A stretch of DNA of 64,000 bases from positions 62,001-126,000 of the forward strand of contig JAIXMP010000060.1 in the NCBI GenBank assembly GCA_025677815.1, in the 5' to 3' direction. Numbering within the stretch: position 1 is the first letter of the stretch; each line of letters starts with the position of its first letter. A program made the position numbers and the translations under genes. Shown here in pieces: positions 36,615-47,164 of the stretch. The notes under the pieces are model-generated. The model saw nothing but the letters and a program-made list of their open reading frames with translations, searched no databases and was not told the origin of the DNA. Origin of the DNA: Phascolomyces articulosus (lineage: Eukaryota > Mucoromycota > Mucoromycetes > Mucorales > Lichtheimiaceae).

Positions 36615-38345
36615 TTACTGTCTTAAATGCTTTAGAGGTCGTCTACATCGTCGTTTGCCTTGAATTGGTTCGTCTTGAGTTAGCAAACTAGTATTCTTCT
36701 TAGAAGCTTGATAATTTCATACAATAGTAGAAGTGTTGTATCCAACATACAATGGCTTCACAATAAATAATAATTCTTCATTATTATTATTATTATTACT
36801 GTCATTCACCCTATATCTCACTTGTGCGGTGATTCTATTTGGATAATTACTTATGTTACACACAGTATTGCACCATCCTCTTTCACATATTGTTAATTAT
36901 GCTGGATCACGCAATCCTTCTAACGATATCATTCATGGTCTACTTAAATATACTGTCCTCATAACACGCAATCCAAATGATGCAATCTATATTCTAATAT
37001 TACACCATAATGTGCAAGTTGTGATAGTCCATCAATGATGAGCACTTTCTTATAAATAGAGAGATTATTTTTTATCTTAATAAACTTCAGTTCATTATTT
37101 TCGGGTCTCGTTGACTTATCGCGTCTCCTTTTATTCTTTTTATTAATTGATTTCTCTCTGATACAACAAGAAGCATTTGCTAAGTTCGTCACTGGTTCCC
37201 ATAATGCTTTGTGTAATGGATACCCTTTCCATTTCACTAGATACTGAAGCTTGTTTCATCTTGTATGATCATCAAGAATAGCTTCTACTTCATACTCATC
37301 GTCAGATTGATTTGTAACCATAGGAGGAGGTCATTCAGGGATATAATCCTTATCATCTGGTTCTAAATAATTCTTGAGAGCACAAATATGGAAGACGTTA
37401 TGTGCTTTAACTGTCACTGGTAGATCAAGCTTATATGCTACTTGACCAATCCTTTTTAAAATCTTAGAAGGACCAGCCTACTGTGGAAGCAATTTTTTGA
37501 TCAGTGCATTGGAATAAACGTTAGGATTTAAATGGGTCATTCTGACAAGGACCTGATTACCAACTTGAAATACTAATTTATATCACTTCTGGTTAGCAAA
37601 TATAGTTTATCATTCTATTGCTTCTTTGATGGATTGGATGACGTTGAGTCAAATAGACTCAAGGCAGTTGACAAGAGCATCAGCATATGCATTATCAACT
37701 CCTTCTTGTTTTTGTTATAGTACTAGTGATACATGTCATCCAAATCAGAATAAAAAGGTGTCATCCCCATTGATGCATGTTTTGTATCATTGTATGTGTG
37801 TTCTAGCATAGGCAACCAATTATCCTAATTCATCTAGTGATATGCCACATAACGTCACAACATATCTTCCAAAGTATGATTTGTATGCTCCATCTGACCA
37901 TCACTTTCAGAGTAAAAGCTTGATGACAAATTTCTTTTAATACCCAAAATTTTTGTTAATGTCATCCACAACTTTGATGTAAACCATACATCTCAGTCAG
38001 ATACAATATCATTTGGCAATCTATGTTATCGATAGATTTCTCATAAAAGCAGGTGAGCAAAATCCTCTGCTGTATCTGTTGTCTTGCTTAGAATAAAGTA
38101 AGCATGTTTTGAAAATCGATCAATAAATACTGTGATTGCATCAAATTGATCAGGCGTCTTCAGTAATTAAATAATAAAATCTACCAAAATAGAAGACCAT
38201 TGTCCTTCAGCCATTTGAAGTGGCTGAAGTAATCCTGCTGGCTTTTGATTTATTGACTTTGTCTGTTGGCATAAATTACATATGGCAATATAATGTCAAA
38301 TTGTTTTGTTTATGTGAGGCCAAAAATAGGCTACATCTATTTGCA
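36615..38345 (-). pseudogene. Ty3/gypsy integrase with chromodomain, decayed
   Basis: Read on the minus strand from 38345. The order is: zinc-binding end (CNLCQQTKS), PAGLLQPL, the integrase core with ILVDFII, DAITVFIDRFSKHAYFI, LPNDIVSD and SDGQMEHTNHTLEDML (the D-D-E region), then EHTYNDTKHASMGMTPF. A chromodomain follows: YLVKWKGYPLHKALWEPVTN. The frame resumes after an inserted solo LTR (36734-37168) and ends at TAA 36615-36617. Many in-frame stops (TGA for Arg or Trp, TAA/TAG for Gln) show it is dead. Reverse transcriptase and protease parts were not found to the right, so the copy is truncated. Chromodomain integrases direct insertion towards heterochromatin in known elements. Confidence 0.85.
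36734..37168 (+). mobile_element. Solo LTR, family 1, copy 1
   Basis: A 435-bp unit from TGTTGTATCC to GATACAACA, with 9-bp inverted ends. It is flanked on both sides by AGAAG (36729-36733 and 37169-37173), a perfect 5-bp target duplication. It resembles the copy at 39813-40252 over its length, including TATAAATAGAGAGATTATTTTTT and GGGTCTCGTTGACTTAT near the 3' end; the TATA box sets the plus orientation. It interrupts the chromodomain of the gypsy remnant. Confidence 0.92.
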
Positions 38346-38736
38346 CACCCCCTTTGAAGGTCCAAAGATAAAAATGCTTTTTCAGAAAACAATATATAAA
38401 ACTGAAAGGTAAAAAATAAAAGAGTATAAAAAGAGAAGAGATAATAGGAAAAAGAAAATAATATGCGAATAAGGGAAGGAAACTATTTAGTTAAATTGAT
38501 AGGTTTGGAATCAGATGAATAAATGGAATGAACATCAGCATCATTAGGAAGAGAAACTTCTGAATATATAAATAGATTGATCAAATACATCTTTGAAAAG
38601 TAGATACCATAGATCAGCAGTTAATACTTCTTTCTTTCTTCTATGACTTTTATAATAAAGTGCTGGCTATTGGATATATGTATCATGTTTGATTTTTGTA
38701 AGGATAAAATGATTAACAATAAGCAGCAGAGTGATT
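38346..38736. other. Noncoding spacer
   Basis: About 390 bp of purine-rich AT DNA between the gypsy remnant and the next solo LTR. I see no coding or structured feature. Confidence 0.5.
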
Positions 38737-38741
38737 GGGTA

Positions 38742-39174
38742 TGTGAAAAATATAAAAGGTAGTAAAAATAGAAAAGTAAAGATGATAGGAATACGTTGAG
38801 ACTGTTATATAGATTTATTTAATAAAAAATAGTGATGCTCCAACTATCTGATAAATTGATGTCCTTTTATACTTTTCAGTGAGATATATATTTCTTATTA
38901 TTTCTTTACATATACTATTGTTGTGTTCATATTTGTATTAGAGATATTGTCGATGATGGGAACTGTTCCTATTATCTTACGCCTGTCCATGACACAAGGC
39001 GTTTATGGATCCCTTATTCTTATTATTTTATTCGCATGCCTTATTCGGTACATCTGTTCCGATGTACCTGGTCATGGCGTTAATCTTATTCTTTATCCTT
39101 GTTTTTACCTCATCCTATTTTGGATGTGGCACAGACTTTACTTATTTATTCTATCCGATCTAATGGACACGACA
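38742..39174 (-). mobile_element. Solo LTR, family 2, copy 1
   Basis: A 433-bp unit from TGTGAAAAATATAAAAGG to GACACGACA, flanked by GGGTA on both sides (38737-38741 and 39175-39179). It is clearly similar to the unit at 42355-42783. On the minus strand a TATAAAAGG box and a later AATAAA suggest the minus orientation. The plus-strand open frame it contains (about 100 residues) has no domain and is a by-product. Confidence 0.92.
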
Positions 39175-39179
39175 GGGTA

Positions 39180-39699
39180 TATACTTTCTATATGGGCAGA
39201 TCGATTTGAAGAGGAAAAAAAATATTAGATTTGTAACTATAAAGTGCTAATAGAGTTTTGAATAGAGAATTACTACATGCATGGTCCCACTCTCAATCTT
39301 ATTGTGTATGTTATCTCTCCCATTTACAATTAAGTCAGAAATATTAGAGGATATATAGTTACAATGAAAACTAATACAAAATAAATATCAAAAATAACGA
39401 TCATTTAACTATATAAAAGAAGAAAAAGATACATAAAAGTATTTCTTTAAAAGAATATTTATATATTATAAGTTTTTCCATTACATATAAAAAGATGTTA
39501 ATGTACATCATTAAAAATAAAATAGTACTAATGGGATTGGTGACAGATATAAAGAGAAGAAAAAAATGGAAGAAATATTGAAAAGAGAAAAAGTAATAAA
39601 AAAAAAGAAGAAGAAATAGGAAGAGAGGTAGGAAAGAAAGAGAGAAAATAATTATAATCTTATTATAATTACTATGATATTACTCAAGGATATATCATT
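39180..39699. other. Noncoding spacer
   Basis: About 520 bp, purine-rich near 39540-39650. No coding or RNA feature seen. Confidence 0.5.
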
Positions 39700-41120
39700 T
39701 TAATCATCATAGTCCTCATCTACAACATCATTATATGTATAATTGCCATACTTATGACTGCTAATTAGGATTTCATATGCTTTAGAGTATGATATATCCA
39801 AATCTTGCTGGATGTTGTATCCAATATACAATGGCTTCTTAATTATTATTATTATTCATAATAGAAAACGCTATTCACCCTTTGCCTCACTTGTGTGGTA
39901 ATTATATTTGAAGTACAGCTACTGTGACACGGATTATGCTTTTCTCCCGGGCATATCGTTTATTATGCAAACGCGTAATTCACTTCTTGATTCATACCAT
40001 CATCATTCACACGTTCTATAACTTCCATTATTCACACAGTTTTATAGCATACATAATTTAAATGATGTGGTCCATAAGAAATATGATACTGTAATACACA
40101 CATAGTGGCAGTCCATCCATGATGAGCAAATTAGTATAAATAGAGAGATTATTTTTTAAATCATAATAAAACATACTGAATTATTTTGGGTCTCGTTGAC
40201 TTATATCGTCTCCTGCTTATTTCTTTTATTTTTTGATCTTATTGATACAACACTGGATTAGGAGAATACTACATTCGGGTACAAGGATAGTCTGTATGAA
40301 TGTGATTTCGTCCAATGGTTTTGTATCTTTACTTGCTATCTTCTTTGTAAAGAGTAACTCACATTGTAGAACTCATAACATGACATCTCTACCTCATATT
40401 CCATAATATCTGCTCTAAAAAAATTATAACATTGTTACATTAATTTATATATATATAAAACAAGCTAGAGAAAGTAGTACTTATAACAATATAAAATATA
40501 ATTACCATATACATTTCCATATGAGACATTCTTGCCATAGTACTTCTTTTTACGAATCTTTTATTTTCCTTAAAAAAGGCTTCCTCATTATCATGAAAAG
40601 GACTGTAAAGCTTTCCTTTGGCAATTTTAACAAGTGTTTCCAGATGTGGCAAGATTTGCTCTGGCAATGCCTTGAAGTTTATATCTTGTGGATAGCCTTT
40701 TTCAATAGCCTCTGGCTTGTAAATTAATTCAATCTTATAGACTTAGCAAAAATTCATTTGTTCCTGGAATGTCAATTGTAGGTCTCAAGTTATTGTGTGA
40801 ATTTGAATAAATCGGGTATCTTTATCTACAGCTTTCTTCTCTCTATCCTTTTGATACTGTTCATTTTTTTGGATGTATTCGTTGTACACTTTCTTGATAG
40901 CCTCTGGCATAGGGTCACCAAGTGAAGTTCAACAGAATGGGCATGGATTTATGACTATTCATATTTACAGTAAAATATTATAAATATTAAAGATTAAAAA
41001 ATAATTTAAAAAGGTTATGCTTTGGTATTTTTTTTACTCTATTATAATGTATGTACCTCATTCAACTGGTATGGCTTGTGGCATATTTACATATCCACAC
41101 TTCTTCTCATATATATTATC
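39700..41120 (-). pseudogene. RTC4-like domain protein, decayed and interrupted
   Basis: Minus-strand reading gives a zinc-type start NPCPFC, then DPMPEAIKKVYNEYIQ, KIELIYKPEAIEKGYPQDI, LPEQILPHLETLVKIAKGK and, after an intron, DEITFIQTILVPECSILLIQ. A solo LTR (39813-40252) interrupts here, and the frame resumes with QDLDISYSKAYEILISSHKY and YGNYTYNDVVDEDYDD before TAA 39700-39702. This order (C-P-x-C, YKPEA, VLVPE, LI-x-DL, A-x-x-IL-x-SS) fits the C-terminal domain of 'restriction of telomere capping protein 4'. Nonsense codons lie at Gln- and Trp-like positions. RTC4-like proteins form large families in some Mucoromycota; a role in telomeres is known only for yeast. The start is not fixed. 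Confidence 0.65.
39813..40252 (+). mobile_element. Solo LTR, family 1, copy 2
   Basis: A 440-bp unit from TGTTGTATCC to GATACAACA, flanked by CTGGA on both sides (39808-39812 and 40253-40257). It shares its ends, TATAAATAGAGAG box and GGGTCTCGTTGACTTAT with the copy at 36734-37168 but has several internal differences. It sits within the coding frame of the RTC4-like pseudogene. Confidence 0.92.
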
Positions 41121-41608
41121 ACCGATTCTACTACATCGTGTTATTACAAATAATAAATAATAATATAAATAAATAATATCAGTTGCCTCACATAATCCTT
41201 ATTCTAATAATAATACAATAATAATGATCCTGGTATAATACCCTATACACAATAATTATCAAATAATACACAAATACTACCATACCTTCTCATTGTATGA
41301 GTAAGAGCATAAAAGTAATAATAATTATCCAGTGACTAATAGTCAACAAATATATATATGTACAACAAATATAATTATATCTCCTCATATTGTGTTATAT
41401 CACCATAAACACTACCTATAATATATTAACAAACTACTATGATCAATGATTAAGTAGCATGGATAAGAAAATATATAAATACTGTACTTGTAAAACTAGA
41501 ATATAATTATCTTTATTATCATCTTTATCATTATAATAAATCTATATCGATTCTCACAAGACTTCTTCTGTCTCCATCTCTCTTTGTCATTAATTCTATC
41601 ATTAATTC
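41121..41608. other. Spacer between two decayed minus-strand genes
   Basis: About 490 bp of ATA/ATAA-rich DNA with no coding signal. Confidence 0.5.
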
Positions 41609-44600
41609 TTATCTATACCACATGGCTTCAATTGCCTTTAACTTTTCTCTTAGTTCTTCTAAAACTTTATCTTTACTAGAGGCTTTGTCATTATCATCTT
41701 CTATAACAATCGGTTGCTTGGAAGATCTATTTGTGCTTGTAATTTTAGGATACTTCTTTCTATATATGTACTTCCAAGCTGCCTTGTATTCACTTTGATA
41801 CTGACCACAAGATTCCCAGATTGCCATAGATTGAGGGAGAATAGGAGGCCAAGTCATTTGTGGAAACTGTTTTGTCTTAATGGTTTGAAAGTGATTGCCA
41901 TTAACAAAATGCATAATTTCTGGTAAGGGCTGTCTATCAGGTAAGTCATATAGAAGATAAAGTATTGATTCATAAACACTACCATCAGAATAAACAGCAA
42001 TAGGTATACTAAAAGCGTTTGCTACAATTTGAGCATCTTGAGCTACATTAAACTAATATTCCTTGTAGCAGACAGAGCGAGTTCATAACCTAGGTACAAT
42101 ACCATATGCCAACCATTTAAGCAAGTCATTAAATACAGTAGCATGTCCTTGGCAAACATACATATAACAGAGGTCTTCATTTTCCTTGACATATGAATAC
42201 ATTTTAACCTTAATATCCAAATACTTGTCTTGGTCCTTGTGAATAATATAAGCTAAAGTACGAAAGCCACACTATCTATCATCTATAATTTTGACTGCTT
42301 TAATTGTGTTTTCCAAAGGAATATCTTGGTGTAAACTGCTAAAGTTGTAGAAATTGTGAAAAATATAAAAGGTAATAAAATCGAAAAAATAAAGATGATA
42401 AGAATACGTTGAGACTGTTATATAGATTTATTTAATAAAAAATAGTGATGATCAAACTATCTAATAAAATTGAGGTCCTTTTATACTTTTCGATGAGGTG
42501 TTTATTTCTAATTATTTATCTATTGTCAGGTACATGTTTATATGAGTCCATAGAGATGAGGATTGATATTTGTTATTGTTAATTTACGCCTTATGTTAAG
42601 AGGGCGTTTATTCATTTCTTATTTTCTTTATTGTTGATCATTATACCTTATTTGGTATACCGTTCTAATTCACACCATTTCATAATAATGGCGTTATTCT
42701 ATTTTATTTATTATTTATTCTTTTTTTCCTCATTTAAATTTAGATACACCTATTTGGCGTATTCTTTTCCTACAGACACGACAGAAATATATATATATTG
42801 AATATTATAAATATTATTAGTTATACAAATATATATTATATAATCAATTTATATTTTGTATCTTGATAGTAATTATTTATATATTTTATTTACTTACATT
42901 GTACTCTTATCATTTTTGAGTAGTTCATCATTCATATTTGGTTCATCCTTCTTCAGTTGCTTATTTTGATGGGGGATGAGAGGTTTGTTTGAAGGTGAAA
43001 GGGGTTTCTTTTCTTTCAATTGCTTGGCTTCTTTTTCTTTAAGCTTCTGTTTCTCCTTTGCTTCTTCCTCAAGTTGTTCCCAGCCTAAAGGTATTCTTGA
43101 ACCAATTGATTTTTTTGGAGGACGGCCTTTAGTTTTGACAGATTTAGGTAAAACAAGGTTTTCAATAGGAACAGGGGAGAATTTTTTCAATGCAGAATTA
43201 ACTGCTGTAATTAAATCTTGATGCTGTTGGTTATTTTGACATGACATGTATGTTATAACAATTCTTTCTTTCATTTCTTAATACTGATTAAATGTTTGTA
43301 GATAATCATCAGTGCCAGCAATAGTATCAATATTTCCTATATCTTTAGTAAGTGATCCCTTGAGGATATTGTCTATTATATCATATACATCAACCAGAAA
43401 AATAAAATTAGTCTAAATAGTTCTGTTTTATTTAAAAAAAAATAGAGTACATAATAAACTGTCATTTAAAATTTATTACCTATCGGTTGTGTTAGCCACC
43501 ATTGTTCATGATATAATTTAGGGTCCAGAGGTTTATCTAAGAATTGGTATAACACATGACGACAAGGTAAGTTATAATTCGTTTTTGCTTTACAAAATAT
43601 ACCACATTCTAGCAACATGTCTTCATTCATATACTGAGAAGCTTGAATCTCTCCCAATGTCTTATATAGAGCAAAGTGGCATATAGTACCTTGTAGGTAT
43701 CCAATCTGTTTCCTGAGATAGTTATCATTTGGTGTGGCTTTATCTTCTATTATCCATATAAGTTGACATTCACGATTCTGTTGTATATCTTCTTTAAAAT
43801 CCTATAAATTGTAATAAATTTATATAGTATTATTCATGTATTAGAGTACTCTGAAAGGTTATATGACTATTTTTTTGAAATATCTATACTTTTTCATAAT
43901 TTTATTTATTACTTACAGCATTATTAAAGTATTCATATATACTTTCAAATGTATATAGTATCCAACCAGGGCGATCAATTATTTTCTTTAGATTCACATG
44001 AAAACCTTTAGCTCTCTGTGTGGATCTTGCACCTAAATGGATGTAAGACTCTACCTAGGGACCAGCCTAGTGTTCTTTGAATAGAAGCATTCTATAATAA
44101 AATGTCAAATGTAGATTTAGATTAATATGTTAAGCACCATTTTTTTAACTATCACTACTGTGTTATATAATCAAATAAAGGTATATTATACCTTTTTTTA
44201 CTTACTCTTCTTCAAGATATCTAATGATATCTGCTCCCCCAACTTTATTACTACCACATGTTCTTTTTACTTCTTTCTTATAGTCACTGATAGTATCTTC
44301 AAATTTATTAATTGTTCTTAACCATAGTAACCTGTTGATTGTTTCAATAATTGCTTTGTATTCCTCCTTCAGCTCTTCTCGATCTACATGCTGCATCACC
44401 TTCTTGCAAAAATTTTTCTTGATATGCCATACACACAAGATATACAGAACACCAGGAAAATGTTTATGCAATGAACTTGCTAATGCACTATCACCATTAA
44501 TAACAAAAAGCTTTGGTGTAGAACTGCTTTTAGGAGCCCAGACGACTTGTACCAATTTTTCAACCACCTAATCATATGATAATGCTTTTTTGTCTGACAT

Positions 44601-45754
44601 CACAGTACTTCCAATATAATATGAACGTAATTTGTTACTACAGTAATTTTCTGCACCCAAGTTGCTGACACCTAAAATATTGAGTAAGGGCATCATGTTT
44701 CAATTGCTACGATATGTACAGTCAATCACAATAACTTCAGGAAATCGTCATACCTTTTCAATACATGTTGTATGTGTTGTAAAAATAGACTTGGTAAGAT
44801 TTTTAGTGCTGTCAGTATTATAACGATATATATATCTATGTCATTCCAAAAAGGTCGTAATTAAATACATTTCTTAATAATTACCATGGTTATTTTGATT
44901 TTTATGAATTTTTTGCCCAATGTTATATAAATCTTTTAGAATCATATTATGGTGACCTATATATCTTGGTTGTTGAGTTATTGTTATTGGTGCAGTGACA
45001 TACATTAGTGCAGCAACATATATAGGTGTAATAACTGGAGTAGGTGGATATGGTAATGGTTGTCTAAAGAAAGGTTGAGTAGTAAGTACTGGAATTTGAG
45101 TTGGTAGTGCTGTTGCTACTGATGGTGGTGGCAGATTCACATGTTATTGCTTCATAATCTGTCCTAGGGCAATACCTGCTTCTAGTTGACTAATAATATT
45201 TTGGCGTTCATATACATCTTTATCTCGGTGCTCATAGTATATCAAAGGATTCATGCTCATACTATGGTTATGCTCTAGGATGTTAGATAACATTGGTGAA
45301 AATTTCTATTGGTTGTTATTGGTATCACTGCATAAAATATTGATTTTCCAAGTACAGCCAGTCTTTCTTAATTTACAAGTTGGCTTTTTTTTCTTAATAC
45401 CATTTTTATCTTTATATGTCTTCACTGTAGGATCTATATAAGATGTAAACAGCATATTTAATATAGTGCTAACACAAAAAATATCTGTTTATTTGAATAG
45501 AAATAAAAATATTTCCTTCATATGACCCATTTTCCTTTATTTTATTTACCTTCATCCTTATTACTTGAGCCTGCTTATAGTGATCCAGCATGGCAGTATT
45601 TAAAGGTACAATAAGAAATATCACTATTAGCCTTAATGATGGAAAAGCCTACTCTGGCTGCATAGTTCTGAACAATTGCGAATGCTTCATCTTTGGTTTT
45701 ATAATCCATCTTGTTAAGGATATCTTCAAGAGATTGTGGAAATAATAATGACAT
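41609..45754 (-). pseudogene. Mutator-like (MULE) transposase fused to an OTU protease domain
   Basis: Minus-strand multi-exon gene. Exon 1 (45550-45754) has a FAR1-like DNA-binding start, DEAFAIVQNYAARVGFSI with cysteines after it. A Pro/Gln-rich linker follows. The MULE DDE core shows PEVIVIDCTYRSN, LGVSNLGAENY, WAPKSSSTPKLFVINGDSA and FPGVLYILCVWHIKKNF. A SWIM-type zinc motif (CGIFC ... LPCRHVLYQF) lies near 43550-43620. A Lys-rich spacer with an AT-hook-like KTKGRPPKKS leads, through an intron, to an OTU domain: DDR-stop-CGFRTLAYIIHKDQDKY ... FVNGNHFQTIKTK, with the Cys and the late His in place. The frame ends at 41609-41611. At least eight in-frame stops occur, at Gln or Trp positions (for example 45306, 45144, 44758, 44700, 44568, 42272). 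A solo LTR lies in the last intron. Confidence 0.82.
42355..42783 (-). mobile_element. Solo LTR, family 2, copy 2
   Basis: A 429-bp unit from TGTGAAAAATATAAAAGG to GACACGACA, flanked by GAAAT on both sides (42350-42354 and 42784-42788). It shares long blocks with the unit at 38742-39174, including AATACGTTGAGACTGTTATA. It lies inside the intron between the transposase and OTU parts of the MULE gene. Confidence 0.92.
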
Positions 45755-46960
45755 AATATAGATAATGTTATAGTTATAACAAAAAAAAATGTAGTGATAA
45801 TATTTTTTGATGTTTCAACTAACTTTATTTATATACTCATCAAATCAAGACTTAAATATATAAAAAAGTTATTCCTGTAAGACCAAGTATTACTTGGCTA
45901 AAAGTATTAACCATATTCAAGTGCTGATCTGCTTTAAATGAGATGCATCATGTATATTATATCATGCTGTGCATAATTACAATAATAGGTAGCCTATAAA
46001 GTCAATAATCAATAACATATATGACCAAGTAATATTTAGAATATTATATCATGCACATGCTAGCTGAACATGTGGTTGTATATAATGTTAGAAAAAAAAT
46101 ATTAAAATCGAAATGCAGATTATGAATATGGCATAAAATTATACATATATTTTGTTGATTGACATGTGTATCTATAGAGTACTAAAGATGACAAATCATA
46201 TGCACGATTAAGCATAAGATTGTATATAGAGACCAAAAAAAAACATATTAATGGGAATGTCGACCATCAACCTCCATTATATGTTAGTAAATTTGTGTAC
46301 TGAGCAATGTTTTACAGGCACTATATATTTATTACTTCACTTATATACCTTACAAACATATTTTGTAAGAATTCATTAAATAGCACAAATCTATACATCA
46401 TCAATATATATATATATAATACCTAATAAGCTGCATTTGCTTACAACTGTCTTGTTTCATTATATATGTGAGTTAACATATTAATATCTATAATAAGCAT
46501 TACTATCTGTAAGTAACTATTATAGCTTATACTCATTTTATTTAAAAAACTATATAATTTTAAGATCTTGATAGAGTTGTATATACCATCCCAATTATGC
46601 AAGGTTATGTATATTTTAATAATCTGTATATATGTGCTTCCTTGATAATAACGTAATTATATCACAATATAAATGATCTATATGTGCATTCATGGAATTT
46701 CCATAATAATAGTAATCGACATCAGTGTTTGATTGATTATTACTAGCAACTGTTCATATGTAGATGTATAAGATGTGTAATTTAATGAAAATGTTAATCA
46801 TTCCTCTAATAATATTGTGTTATGCAAATGTTCCTACTAGATAAAACACTATGTTATTATGATATTTTAAAATAGAAGAGCCCATTGTGTAATTTATTGA
46901 TTTTCACAAATTTATGTAATAATGTATGAGGTAAATCAGATTTGCATTATAAGGGTTTTT
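45755..46960. other. AT-rich noncoding region
   Basis: About 1.2 kb upstream of the MULE gene. No coding signal on either strand. It could contain the terminal end of that element, but I could not pair it with an end on the other side. Confidence 0.5.
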
Positions 46961-47029
46961 TTTCTTTATCATTTATTAAACTAGAGTCTGACCACACATG
47001 TAGTATGACAGGTGGCACAAGTTGTATAG

Positions 47030-47120
47030 TATTTGAAGTCAGACTACATGCGTAGGTTACACATAGGTTAGTCCTAAGATGACTGGTATATAACCTATAT
47101 GTGTAGTCTGGCTTCAAATA
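47030..47120. repeat. 30-bp imperfect inverted repeat
   Basis: Arms at 47030-47059 and 47091-47120 match at about 25 of 30 positions with a 31-bp loop (TATTTGAAG[T/C]CAGACTACA core). A third partial copy follows at about 47126-47160. It lies just past the 3' end of the second MULE/OTU remnant and could be part of its terminal region. Confidence 0.7.
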
Positions 47121-47164
47121 ATAACCTATCTGACTTCAAATGAAACCTATGCATGTAGTAATTC

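Noticed and set aside
38923..39228. A 101-residue hydrophobic open frame
   Set aside because: It lies almost wholly inside a solo LTR and matches no membrane protein family; its copy in the other LTR is not open.
36734..40252. The two family 1 LTRs as the ends of one full retrotransposon
   Set aside because: Each has its own, different 5-bp duplication on both sides, and the region between contains other elements, so they are independent solo LTRs.
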